The notes under the pieces are model-generated. The model was not told where the DNA came from and did not search any database. It saw only the letters and a list, made by a program, of their open reading frames with translations. The position numbers and the translations under genes were made by a program. From Nitrospirales bacterium (GTDB lineage: Bacteria > Nitrospirota > Nitrospiria > Nitrospirales > UBA8639): a stretch of DNA of 64,000 bases. The stretch is taken from positions 372,001-436,000 of the forward strand of contig JAJDBP010000017.1 of NCBI GenBank assembly GCA_029261295.1. Direction: 5' to 3'. This document shows, piece after piece, positions 28,903-37,850 of this stretch (positions are counted from its first letter, which is position 1; each line of letters starts with the position of its first letter).

Positions 28903-29628
28903 ATGGAATTAAAATTACCACGCACCAGAAAATCACGTGTCTTAAGAGGTGCTTTCATAACATTCGAAGGTACGGAAGGTTCTGGCAAATCAACTCAATG
29001 TCGGCAACTCGCTCGATTCTTTAGGAACCAGGGGTACCAGGTGCTTGAAACCCGTGAGCCTGGAGGAACTCCTCTAGCTGAAGGTATCCGAAAGTTGTTT
29101 CTCACCTCGTCCAAAGCCAAACAGCCAAGAGAACTTATTACTCCGGCTTGTGAATCCATGCTCATTTTCGCTGCTCGCTCTCAACATATCACCCATGCCA
29201 TTCAACCAGCATTAGATAAAGGGATGATTGTCCTCTGTGATCGATTTTTTGACTCAACGTTAGCCTATCAAGGCTATGCTCGGAATCTTAATCGAACTTT
29301 TCTCAACAAAGCCCAACAATTTATCGCAGATGAGTTTCAGCCCCATCTGACCTTTTTCCTGGACATCCCGATTCAGATTGGGTTAGCTAGACGGCGACAG
29401 TCAAAAAAACAAGATCGGCTCGATCAGGAATCACTCGGGTTTCATCAACGGGTTCATCGTGGGTTTCTCGCTCTGGCTAAACAATACCCAAAACGGATCA
29501 AGAAGGTTGATGCACGGCAGTCGCCGCAGGCCTTAGCCTCACACATTGCAGCCATTGCTGAGGATATGATTCACCATTCAACAACCCTACGCCTAACCCG
29601 TTCTGTCCAAAAGCCATCGATTCGTTAA
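28903..29628 (+). CDS. tmk: Thymidylate kinase
   Basis: Tmk phosphorylates dTMP to dTDP. The P-loop FEGTEGSGKST is at residues 21-31, followed by the DR(E/Y)-type motif in TREPGGTPLAE and VLCDRFFDSTLAYQG. The LID region is short and rich in Arg/Lys (ARRRQSKKQDR). The 241-residue length includes 15 extra N-terminal and about 20 extra C-terminal residues. GGTGAGGT lies upstream of ATG. holB follows after 19 bases, a pairing common in bacteria. Confidence 0.96.
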   Translation: MELKLPRTRKSRVLRGAFITFEGTEGSGKSTQCRQLARFFRNQGYQVLETREPGGTPLAEGIRKLFLTSSKAKQPRELITPACESMLIFAARSQHITHAIQPALDKGMIVLCDRFFDSTLAYQGYARNLNRTFLNKAQQFIADEFQPHLTFFLDIPIQIGLARRRQSKKQDRLDQESLGFHQRVHRGFLALAKQYPKRIKKVDARQSPQALASHIAAIAEDMIHHSTTLRLTRSVQKPSIR

Positions 29629-29647
29629 TCTGTCGTCATTCTCAAAC

Positions 29648-30661
29648 ATGCCATTTCGCTCAATCATTGGACATCAACGCCCAATTAAGTGGCTTCAGAC
29701 TGCGGTGAAGACTAACCACCTTGGGCATGCTTACCTTTTTCATGGCGAGCCGGAAATTGGGAAACGGCACACCGCCAAAGCTCTCACCCAATTACTCCAT
29801 TGTGAACATCCACCTACAGATTCCACACCCGATGCATGTGGGACGTGCAGATCGTGTCACCAAGTTGAACAAGCCATCCATCCTGATTGTTTACTTATTG
29901 AACCAGAAGACAGCCAAAAGCAGAATCCCAAAATTAAAATCGATCAAATTCGTGCCATCGAACACCTCGTCATTTATCGCCCACTCGTTGGATCTCACAA
30001 AGTCTGCCTCATCGATCAAGCTGATACCATGACCACAGAGGCCGCAAACGCCTTACTAAAAACTCTTGAAGATCCACCAGATCATTGCCTCTTTCTCCTC
30101 ATTTCCAGTCGTCCTGAACATCTTTTGCCAACGATTCGATCACGATGTATTTCCCTGAGGTTTTCTCCTCTGCCAACCAAGGACATTCATGAATTTCTTA
30201 TACACCATTCTGCAATGGAATCCAACGACGCCAAGTTCATCGCCTCAATTTCGGAAGGAAGACTAGGACAAGCTCTTCACCTCGACCCTAAGGATTTAAA
30301 AATCAAACTCCGCCAATACTGGACCCTGTTATTTGGAGAACACCAAACCTCCGAGGCACAAATATTTGACATTAGTGAAAGCCTGGTCAAATCCAACCAA
30401 GCATCAGAAGCCATTCAGTGGTTTCAGCAAGGCCTTCGTGATCTGCTCTTGCTTTCTTTAGAGGAAGAAAATTCTCCAATGCTCTTTCGTGAGTATGAAC
30501 CGGCCCTTCGCCAACTGGCCAAACGAATTCCTCCCTTAGCTATCTTAGAACTCTCACAGGAATTACATCAGCTGGATCGTGGGCAACAACGCAACCTGAA
30601 CATGCAAATCGGCCTGGAACAATTTTTCTTCCACCTCCATGACCAACTAGATCCGGCTTAG
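29648..30661 (+). CDS. holB: DNA polymerase III delta' subunit (clamp-loader)
   Basis: HolB is the delta' subunit of the clamp-loader complex. The N-terminal AAA+ domain has a P-loop-like FHGEPEIGKRHTA, a four-cysteine zinc module (C47, then CGTC and SCH region, then C at HPDC), VCLIDQADTMTTEAANALLK and the SRC motif in TIRSRCISL. The C-terminal collar helices follow. The Walker A has GK but Arg for the usual Thr/Ser, as is common in delta' subunits, which need not bind ATP. The 337-residue length is normal. Confidence 0.93.
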   Translation: MPFRSIIGHQRPIKWLQTAVKTNHLGHAYLFHGEPEIGKRHTAKALTQLLHCEHPPTDSTPDACGTCRSCHQVEQAIHPDCLLIEPEDSQKQNPKIKIDQIRAIEHLVIYRPLVGSHKVCLIDQADTMTTEAANALLKTLEDPPDHCLFLLISSRPEHLLPTIRSRCISLRFSPLPTKDIHEFLIHHSAMESNDAKFIASISEGRLGQALHLDPKDLKIKLRQYWTLLFGEHQTSEAQIFDISESLVKSNQASEAIQWFQQGLRDLLLLSLEEENSPMLFREYEPALRQLAKRIPPLAILELSQELHQLDRGQQRNLNMQIGLEQFFFHLHDQLDPA

Positions 30662-30763
30662 GGCTAGGACTGCCTTGTATAAAGGGAACAAGTAGCTTTA
30701 CCTTATTACCCAAAACGCGCCTAGTGAGTCCTTCATTTTCAGAAAAAAAGGAACGACAAGGTT

Positions 30764-32743
30764 ATGCCTAACAAGTTTTACGTCACCACACCTATTTATT
30801 ACGTGAACGACGTGCCGCATATCGGCCATGCTTATACGACGATCGCCGCAGATGTCTTGGCTCGTTTTTATCGATTACGAGGTTATGAGGTATTTTTCCT
30901 CACCGGGGTGGATGAACATGGGCAAAAAGTTCAACAAGCAGCTGCGAAAGCTGGCATTGACCCACAAGCCCACTGTGATCAGCTCATGCCAAAATTCAAG
31001 GATTTATGGGAAAAATTAGATATTTCACAAGATGGTTTTATCCGCACTACCGATGCCCAACACCAAACCGTCGTACAGAACTGTCTGCAAGCCCTCTATG
31101 ACAAGGGATTGATTTATCAGGCGGAGTATACTGGGTGGTACTGCATGTTTGACGAACGATTTTGGACTGAAAAAGATGTGGAACAAGGCCTTTGTCCGGA
31201 TTGCCAACGTCCAGTGGAACAGGTAAGCGAGCGAAATTATTTTTTCAAAATGAGTCAATTCCAAGATCGACTCAAAGAGCATATTCACACGCATCCTGCA
31301 TATATCCAGCCGGCCTCTCGACGAAATGAAGTCCTCGGATTTTTACAAAAACCCCTTGAAGATCTCTCCATTTCTCGGCCGAAGTCCAGACTTTCTTGGG
31401 GGATCGAGCTACCATTTGATAAAGCTTGTGTGACGTATGTCTGGTTCGATGCGTTAGTCAACTACTTCTCGGCCTTGGAATATCTCGGGACTGATTCAAA
31501 GACGCCAGAGTTTTGGCCAGCGTCCATACATTTAGTGGGTAAGGACATTCTCACGACTCACGCCGTCTATTGGTCTACCATGCTCATGGGAATGGAACGT
31601 CCCCTTCCTCAATCAATTTTCGCCCACGGTTGGTGGACAGTAGAAGGCGAAAAAATGTCAAAAAGCCGTGGGAACGTTGTTGATCCACATGCTATGGTAG
31701 AACAATTTGGCACAGATGCCTTTCGATATTTCTTGCTACGTGAAGTACCGTTTGGCCAAGATGGAGATTTTTCGCTAAACACCTTTCATAATCGATATCA
31801 GGCAGAATTAGCCAATGATCTGGGAAATTTAGTTTCTCGAACATTAGCGATGATCGGAAATTTTTCCGCAGGTTTGATCCCTGCCCCAGATCCCCAAACA
31901 GAAACGGAATTGGACCACCAACTTCGACAGCATGCCTCAACCCTATTTGAGAGAATTGAACAACACCTCCAGGCTTTGGAATTTCATCGTGCCCTAGAAG
32001 CCATTTTGGGATTGGTGCAAAGTGCTAATCAATATATCGATAAAACGGCACCCTGGGTGTTAGCCAAGGATCCTGAAAAAGGCCCTAGGCTAAGGACCGT
32101 GTTGTTCAATTTAGCAGAAGGTTTACGATTCCTGACTTTCGCCATTGCTCCCTTTATGCCCCATACCGCAGATGCGATTAAAACCCGATTGGGTTTGACG
32201 ATCAATTTTTTGGGTTCCTCGCTATTACAATTTCCCACTTGGGGCGAATACACATACATTAATCCAGTCACCAAAGGAGCGTCCTTGTTTCCCAAAAAAG
32301 ATCCACCAACAACAGATAATTCTCAACCTACTTCATTAGCAACCTCTTCGCCCCCACAAGAGGAAAAGACTGCGATATCGCCTCCACCATCACAACCTCC
32401 TTTGGCTTCAAGCGATACCCCACTAATCGGAATCGACGAGTTCCAGAAAGTTCAATTGAAAATCGCAAAAATTCTAGAAGCCGAGCGTGTACCTAAATCT
32501 TCAAAACTTTTGAAGTTACAGGTTGATATCGGGACAGAACAGCGCCAAATTGTGGCAGGTATCGGAAAGAAGTATGCCCCAGAAGAATTGGTGGGGAAAA
32601 CCATTGTGGTGGTGGCTAACCTCAAGCCAGCGAAACTGATGGGAGTGGAATCCCAAGGAATGGTCCTGGCAGCGGGAGAGAATGAGATGCTCGGATTACT
32701 CGGAGTATCAGAAAATATCCCGGCTGGCACCAAAATCAAATAA
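30764..32743 (+). CDS. metG: Methionyl-tRNA synthetase with C-terminal tRNA-binding domain
   Basis: MetG charges tRNA-Met. The class I signatures are HIGH (H19-H22 in PHIGHAYT) and KMSKS at about 297-301. The connective zinc knuckle has C127, D130, C144 and C147, so one of the usual four ligands is Asp. The anticodon domain follows, then a Pro/Ser/Thr-rich linker (about 510-550), then the dimerising tRNA-binding (Trbp111-like) domain from about 555: KVQLKIAKILEAERVPKSSK, ESQGMVLAA. The length of 659 residues is typical of the two-module form. Confidence 0.96.
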   Translation: MPNKFYVTTPIYYVNDVPHIGHAYTTIAADVLARFYRLRGYEVFFLTGVDEHGQKVQQAAAKAGIDPQAHCDQLMPKFKDLWEKLDISQDGFIRTTDAQHQTVVQNCLQALYDKGLIYQAEYTGWYCMFDERFWTEKDVEQGLCPDCQRPVEQVSERNYFFKMSQFQDRLKEHIHTHPAYIQPASRRNEVLGFLQKPLEDLSISRPKSRLSWGIELPFDKACVTYVWFDALVNYFSALEYLGTDSKTPEFWPASIHLVGKDILTTHAVYWSTMLMGMERPLPQSIFAHGWWTVEGEKMSKSRGNVVDPHAMVEQFGTDAFRYFLLREVPFGQDGDFSLNTFHNRYQAELANDLGNLVSRTLAMIGNFSAGLIPAPDPQTETELDHQLRQHASTLFERIEQHLQALEFHRALEAILGLVQSANQYIDKTAPWVLAKDPEKGPRLRTVLFNLAEGLRFLTFAIAPFMPHTADAIKTRLGLTINFLGSSLLQFPTWGEYTYINPVTKGASLFPKKDPPTTDNSQPTSLATSSPPQEEKTAISPPPSQPPLASSDTPLIGIDEFQKVQLKIAKILEAERVPKSSKLLKLQVDIGTEQRQIVAGIGKKYAPEELVGKTIVVVANLKPAKLMGVESQGMVLAAGENEMLGLLGVSENIPAGTKIK

Positions 32744-32769
32744 CCATGTTTCCCCTAAGGTTACATGGT
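32743..32769. terminator. Possible stem-loop between convergent metG and asnB
   Basis: ACCATGT (32743-32749) pairs with ACATGGT (32763-32769) around a 13-base loop. It overlaps the metG stop codon by one base and sits between convergent genes. There is no T-tract, so the terminator role rests on position alone. Confidence 0.3.
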
Positions 32770-32777
32770 GTGGCACT

Positions 32778-34688
32778 CTAGCTAGGAATTGGAAAATTCG
32801 GATCTCCATCAATAAATGTCCTGTGCCAAAGTTCTAGCATGAGCAAATTCCACAACCGGTATTGCGAATTTTTTTTTCCAGAGACATGTTCATCAAGCAG
32901 AGTCTCCACGACTGGTCGATGAAAATATCCCCTTTGAACTGCACGAGTTGACAATAAAAGGTCATAGGCCATCTCACGAAGGTCATGCCTAAACCAATGA
33001 TCAAGGGGAACCCCAAATCCCATTTTCGGACGGTTAAGAATTTCGGCAGGCAACAGCGATTGAACAGCCTGCTTCAAAACATACTTTTTATTCCTTCCTT
33101 TGAGTTTCATGGAAGATGGCAATGTGGCACAAAATTCCATCACATGATGGTCAAGAAACGGTGAACGAGCCTCAAGACCATGCGCCATACTCGCAATATC
33201 GACTTTAACTAATAGGTCGTCGGGAAGATACATCGCCACATCAACATCCAGAAGACGGTTCAAAAATTCCTTGGCATCTGATTTTTGAAACGCATCAACC
33301 AACAAGGAAAATGAATCATTTTCTCCACTCTTCCGTAAAAATTCCTCAGTACAAAGGTGTTGCTTCATGAGGGGATCAAAATGACTCATCCAATAGCCAT
33401 AGCGTCGCTCAGGCGTCTCGGATAGCACCATCACAAATCGCTTCAAGCGGCTCAATAGGGTTTTTGACTTCGAAGCATCGGGAAGGAACTGAGTTCCCCA
33501 TTCCAAAATGTGGCGAATGGGTTTCGGTAAACGGTCATACCAACTTCCATACAGACTCGCGACATAGCGATCATACCCTAAGAGATTTTCATCCCCACCA
33601 TCACCATTGAGTGCCACGGTCACATGCCGCTTGGTCATTTCGGACAAATATAATGTTGGAATGGCAGATGAATCGGCAAACGGCTCATTATAGAACCACA
33701 CGAGTTTTTGGAAAATTTCTGTGGCCTTCGGAGTAACGGTCAGTTCATGATGGTCTGTTTCATATTGGCTAGCCACCATCCTCGCAAAGGGCAATTCATT
33801 GTACGCCTTCTCTTTGAACCCAATAGAAAACGTTTTAATCTGCGGGACACCCAATTCTGCCATCAGCGCCACAACCACACTCGAATCTATTCCACCACTC
33901 AAAAAAGCCCCTAACGGCACATCACTTATCAAGCGCAATTCCGTGGCTTCCTTAAGTTTAGCAAGAAGCTCGTGTTGTGCATCTTCAAACGAACCCGAAA
34001 ATATCGGGTTATACGAAAGCTTCCAGTACCGCTCTATTGTGATTTGCTCGTTTTGCACAATGAGCACATGCCCTGGAGGAAGTTTTTGAATTTTCTGGAA
34101 GGCTGACCAAGGGGAAGGAATATATTGATAGGTCAGATAATGCGATATCGCTTCTAAGTTAACTTCGGGTTTGAATTGAGGATCAGCCAAAAAAGCCTTC
34201 GGCTCTGAGGCAAAAGAAATTCCATCTTGATCCATCCAATAAAAGAGGGGTTTTTTTCCAACCCGATCTCGTGCCAGAAAGAGCCGCTTCGCACGTTCAT
34301 CCCAAATCGCAAAAGCGAACATTCCCCGTAAGTACTGCACACACTTCGTGCCATATTCTTGATAGGAGGCCAACACAACCTCCGTATCACTCTGCGAATA
34401 GAAACGATGGCCTAATTTTTCAAGATTCTGTCTGAGCTCTTGAAAGTTATAGATCTCACCATTGTACGTAATCACAAACCGCCCATTCTCACGCACCATG
34501 GGTTGCCCTGCGGCTTCAGTTAGGTCAATAACCGCTAACCGACGATGACCCAATCCCAAATTATTTTTGTTGTAAATTCCCTCTCCATCAGGCCCCCGAT
34601 GTGCGAGAAAATCGCACATCCCACTAAGAAGCTCAGCTTGAACGGGGGAACCAGACAAAAAATTATAGCGCCCAGCTATTCCACACAT
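32778..34688 (-). CDS. asnB: Glutamine-hydrolysing asparagine synthetase family amidotransferase
   Basis: The 636-residue protein has an N-terminal class II glutaminase domain with catalytic C2 (MCGIAGRY), HRGPDGEG and YNGEIYNF. The synthetase domain has the PP-loop motif SGGIDSSVV, TFSIGFKEKAYNE and GDGGDENLLGYDRY. It may make asparagine. Paralogues of this class are also frequent in O-antigen and exopolysaccharide loci, where they amidate sugar acids or have unproven roles. It is the last gene of the leftward glycan locus, and the context favours the second possibility. Confidence 0.9.
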   Translation of the reverse strand: MCGIAGRYNFLSGSPVQAELLSGMCDFLAHRGPDGEGIYNKNNLGLGHRRLAVIDLTEAAGQPMVRENGRFVITYNGEIYNFQELRQNLEKLGHRFYSQSDTEVVLASYQEYGTKCVQYLRGMFAFAIWDERAKRLFLARDRVGKKPLFYWMDQDGISFASEPKAFLADPQFKPEVNLEAISHYLTYQYIPSPWSAFQKIQKLPPGHVLIVQNEQITIERYWKLSYNPIFSGSFEDAQHELLAKLKEATELRLISDVPLGAFLSGGIDSSVVVALMAELGVPQIKTFSIGFKEKAYNELPFARMVASQYETDHHELTVTPKATEIFQKLVWFYNEPFADSSAIPTLYLSEMTKRHVTVALNGDGGDENLLGYDRYVASLYGSWYDRLPKPIRHILEWGTQFLPDASKSKTLLSRLKRFVMVLSETPERRYGYWMSHFDPLMKQHLCTEEFLRKSGENDSFSLLVDAFQKSDAKEFLNRLLDVDVAMYLPDDLLVKVDIASMAHGLEARSPFLDHHVMEFCATLPSSMKLKGRNKKYVLKQAVQSLLPAEILNRPKMGFGVPLDHWFRHDLREMAYDLLLSTRAVQRGYFHRPVVETLLDEHVSGKKNSQYRLWNLLMLELWHRTFIDGDPNFPIPS

Positions 34689-34863
34689 ATAAGGCGATAG
34701 AAACAGTTAAAAGCAAATAATACGGGTAGCAAGACCCTGAAAGCACTTTTGCCCGTGAGGAAATCCAATTCTTCATGAAAGTAGTAGGTATGCCATCTAC
34801 TCCTCTTTCCTTCTATACAAAAATTTCATATCCTAAAGTCATTGAGTTCAGATTTTGGTTCTT

Positions 34864-36072
34864 CTATTTCCAAGCAACACTTTTTCCCAAAAGCAACTTC
34901 TTCAAAAATCCAGGAATCCATTTTATGACACTAGGCCGCCGCGCAATCCAGAACCCTATATGGAGGAGAATCCCCTCATTCAAAATTCTGAGCCAATACA
35001 GGGCACGTAGTTGCATGTTGTTCGGTGGAACCAAACACTTAGAGAGTATTCGCTTTGCCTCCGATTGAACCTGGAGGACGTTTTTTTCGTCAGGACGTCT
35101 CCCCATAAAGATTGGGGAATGGAAAAGTTTTCTTTTCAGTTGATCAATCGTTGGAGAAGAAAAATACGCCCGAAGACATAGACGACGATACCATTCACCA
35201 AGGACCGGGAGGCCGACAAGATTCCCTCGTTTAAGAGGAAAAAAGGTTAACTGTGATTCCGGGGTAAAACTCATAAGAGTCATCACCTCACTATTTGTTT
35301 CAGCATAGATTTCCTCAGACTGGCCAAAATTTCGAAAAATATAGTCCCCATCTATCGTCCATTCATCAAGAGTCTGAGTGTCATGTTTCTTTAGTGCCCC
35401 ATAATCCACCACCAGAGGCGCCCAAGTTTGAGTATGAACTAACAAGCTACCCTCGTCGACCTTCCACCAAACAAGAGATGGCGCCTCTGCATAAAAATAC
35501 GGTGCTTCCCACTCATTGCGTCTCATCTCAGAATGCATATGAGGGATGCCCAGTTCAATTAATTTTGCTCCTGGTAAGGCAATAGGAATGCCTGGTTTCA
35601 CGAGGCCCAATTTCATTAATTCATTCAAGAGCCCTTCATTGGCAAAACGCGGACAATGAGCAAGCACCACTTTTTTCTCTTCTTTTATGAGTCGCTGACA
35701 TTCCGCCACTACCCCATCTCCAAAAATAGTGTCCGGATAAATAAAGCTTCCGTAGACATTCTGCTCAAACATCTTACTAGCAATGGCTTTGTGCCCCTGA
35801 GACATGACATGCATTTTTGATTCACCAGGTTCCGGCTGTTGGATTTCAAGAAAAACTGGCTCAATATATTTTTTAAGCACATGAAAGATAGGGTGTTTTT
35901 GTATCTGAGCCCAATCTTCACAGGTTGTACAGATCAGAAAAGCATTCCCAGATCGCTTTTCCAAAGAAGGAATGTTATGAGGGGACAATAAGGAAGGAAG
36001 ACAAAAGTCAGTAAAAAACCCCCGAAACTCTTTTCCCCAAAACACTACTCCGAAATATATTGGGTTCGCCAT
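34864..36072 (-). CDS. FWG/SDG-family paralogue 1, unknown function, glycosyltransferase candidate
   Basis: I do not recognise a named family. The 402-residue protein shares collinear blocks with four other proteins in this window: IYFGVVFWG near the N-terminus, LPSLLSPHNIPSL, LICTTCEDW, MSQGHKA, YPDTIFGDGVV, APLVVDYGALKKHDT and TIDGDYIFRNF. The acidic positions in PDxxxxDG and DGDY are candidate metal- or nucleotide-binding residues. This copy is the shortest and has Gly for the Ser of SDG and a changed TNSEV for DSDEI, so it may be diverged in activity. GGGAGG four to five bases before ATG 36072 selects this start over ATG 36093. No signal peptide is seen, so it is probably cytoplasmic or membrane-peripheral. 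Confidence 0.75.
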   Translation of the reverse strand: MANPIYFGVVFWGKEFRGFFTDFCLPSLLSPHNIPSLEKRSGNAFLICTTCEDWAQIQKHPIFHVLKKYIEPVFLEIQQPEPGESKMHVMSQGHKAIASKMFEQNVYGSFIYPDTIFGDGVVAECQRLIKEEKKVVLAHCPRFANEGLLNELMKLGLVKPGIPIALPGAKLIELGIPHMHSEMRRNEWEAPYFYAEAPSLVWWKVDEGSLLVHTQTWAPLVVDYGALKKHDTQTLDEWTIDGDYIFRNFGQSEEIYAETNSEVMTLMSFTPESQLTFFPLKRGNLVGLPVLGEWYRRLCLRAYFSSPTIDQLKRKLFHSPIFMGRRPDEKNVLQVQSEAKRILSKCLVPPNNMQLRALYWLRILNEGILLHIGFWIARRPSVIKWIPGFLKKLLLGKSVAWK

Positions 36073-36120
36073 ACACCCTCCCGCATGGGCCATGAAAGAA
36101 ATATAAAGCGTTAATTTGAC

Positions 36121-37842
36121 TTAAAAAGGAGTTGCGAGGGCTAGAGGTTGAAAACCAATAGGCGGAGAATACACCAATCTGTCCTCAGAAACACACGACT
36201 CCATGGTCGCAGTTCCCTGACCTCCATGCTTGGACGATATAGCAGGGAACAAAGTGGCATTCAATCTTTGGAATGCAGAATTTTTTCCTATGGCCGGGTC
36301 CCCAGACTCAAACCATTCACCATTACGGCCAAACCATAACTCTCTTTTCTGCATATCCAAGGCAACCATAATGATTTCTGGAACTTTATTGGGAACACTC
36401 CCAAAGGCCATCTGTTTACCAGCGTGAACTTTTTTCCCATCACCACGCCACCCCCAACCATGTTTTTGGGATCCCAACTCTCGGACCAGGGAATGCTTTT
36501 CCCCAACAACTCCAATGCTTGCAGTCTCTCCTAATTTCCCTTTCCCTTCGGAAATATTTCGGAATGACACTTCCCAATACCACCTTCCGTTTTTAATCTT
36601 AGGCCCAAGTAACAATACCCGAATTGAATTTACTCCCGCTTGATTAGTAAATTCCATATTCTGCGGTTTTGAAAACATTTCCCCCTCTCTGGCCAATTGA
36701 AACAAAGAAAGAACCCTAAAAAACATTTTTTGAATTACTTTTAACAATAAAACCAAAATTTTTTCTTGGACTGAAGGTGGAGCACTGACTTTTTCCAGAA
36801 TTTTATTTGCTTGAGATTCAATTTCAATCCAATCACCGTCAGTCATCTTTTGGGAATGTATACGTACTCCACAGGATAAGATCGAACGCTTCAATGGGTC
36901 CATATCATGGGCATCTCTCACAGAACGTATAACATGGATTTTCCAATAGTCTTTTAAAATTGGCAGACAAAGAAACCATTGTGAGAGAAAAAGGTTTGAG
37001 CTGAGATACCCAAGAAAATCACCTTGTGGCGTAACACTCAACAAAAATATTTCATCGGAGTCCTCCACGACATAAATATCTTCACGGTTAGGGAAATTCC
37101 TGAAAATGTAATCTCCATCCATCGTCCAGTTTTTAAAAGTTTCCTCACAATGCTTGGACAACCCATGATAATTTACAAGGAGAGGCGCCCAACTAAAACT
37201 ATGGACTAGAATTGCTTTTTGGTCAGGAGTCCGAAAGAAAAAACTGATCGGGCGTTCAGCAAAAAACGGGGAATAGTAGTCATATCGCCTGGTCTCAACA
37301 TGCATATGACGAATCGCCATATCTGCTAATACTCTTGCAGGAAAAGAAAACCCTCCTTCAGGATTATTTTCACGAAGCATTTTGATTTTCGACAAAATTG
37401 GCTCTTGGGAAAAACGCATTGCCGCACAGAGCACAACCTTTTTCCCTTGAGACGCTAACTGGTATAACCTACTCACAGATCCATCCGACAAAACCAAATC
37501 AGGTGTGAGGAAAATTCCACACGCGCCCTCCGAAAATATTTTCTTGGTGGCCTTGAGATGCCCTTGAGACATAATTAAATATTTATTGTCCTGAGAGGCA
37601 GGAGCATTCATTGTAAGATGAGTCATTTTTATCAGGTTCTGGCAATGTAAAAATCCAGGGTGCCGCTTGAGATAGTCCCAATCATCATCTGTCGTAGAAA
37701 TCAGGAAACAATGGGACTGATGTCTGGGCAGTGCCGGAATATTATTCATCGACAGAAGAGAGGGGAGTAAGAATTCAAGAAATAATTCACGGTGCTGACG
37801 ACCCCAAAAAACGACCACGAAATAAAGACTCAGGTTTCCCAT
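36121..37842 (-). CDS. FWG/SDG-family paralogue 2 with C-terminal SPRY domain
   Basis: Residues 1 to about 380 align with the other paralogues (LYFVVVFWG, LPSLLSMNNIPAL, LISTTDDDW, IMSQGHLKA, TPDLVLSDGSV, HVETRRYDYYSPFF, APLLVNYHGL, TMDGDYIFRNF, VEDSDEIFLLS). From about 400 to 560 is a SPRY domain: NGRWYWEVSF, WGWRGDGKKVHAG, then IMVALDMQKRELWFGRNG and ATLFPAISS. SPRY domains bind protein or glycan-like ligands and are unusual in bacterial glycan loci. AGGAAG from the end of the preceding gene is 11 bases from ATG 37842 and 5 bases from a TTG at 37848, so TTG is a serious alternative. Only 2-8 bases separate it from paralogue 3. Confidence 0.78.
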   Translation of the reverse strand: MGNLSLYFVVVFWGRQHRELFLEFLLPSLLSMNNIPALPRHQSHCFLISTTDDDWDYLKRHPGFLHCQNLIKMTHLTMNAPASQDNKYLIMSQGHLKATKKIFSEGACGIFLTPDLVLSDGSVSRLYQLASQGKKVVLCAAMRFSQEPILSKIKMLRENNPEGGFSFPARVLADMAIRHMHVETRRYDYYSPFFAERPISFFFRTPDQKAILVHSFSWAPLLVNYHGLSKHCEETFKNWTMDGDYIFRNFPNREDIYVVEDSDEIFLLSVTPQGDFLGYLSSNLFLSQWFLCLPILKDYWKIHVIRSVRDAHDMDPLKRSILSCGVRIHSQKMTDGDWIEIESQANKILEKVSAPPSVQEKILVLLLKVIQKMFFRVLSLFQLAREGEMFSKPQNMEFTNQAGVNSIRVLLLGPKIKNGRWYWEVSFRNISEGKGKLGETASIGVVGEKHSLVRELGSQKHGWGWRGDGKKVHAGKQMAFGSVPNKVPEIIMVALDMQKRELWFGRNGEWFESGDPAIGKNSAFQRLNATLFPAISSKHGGQGTATMESCVSEDRLVYSPPIGFQPLALATPF

Positions 37843-37850
37843 TTCCAAAT

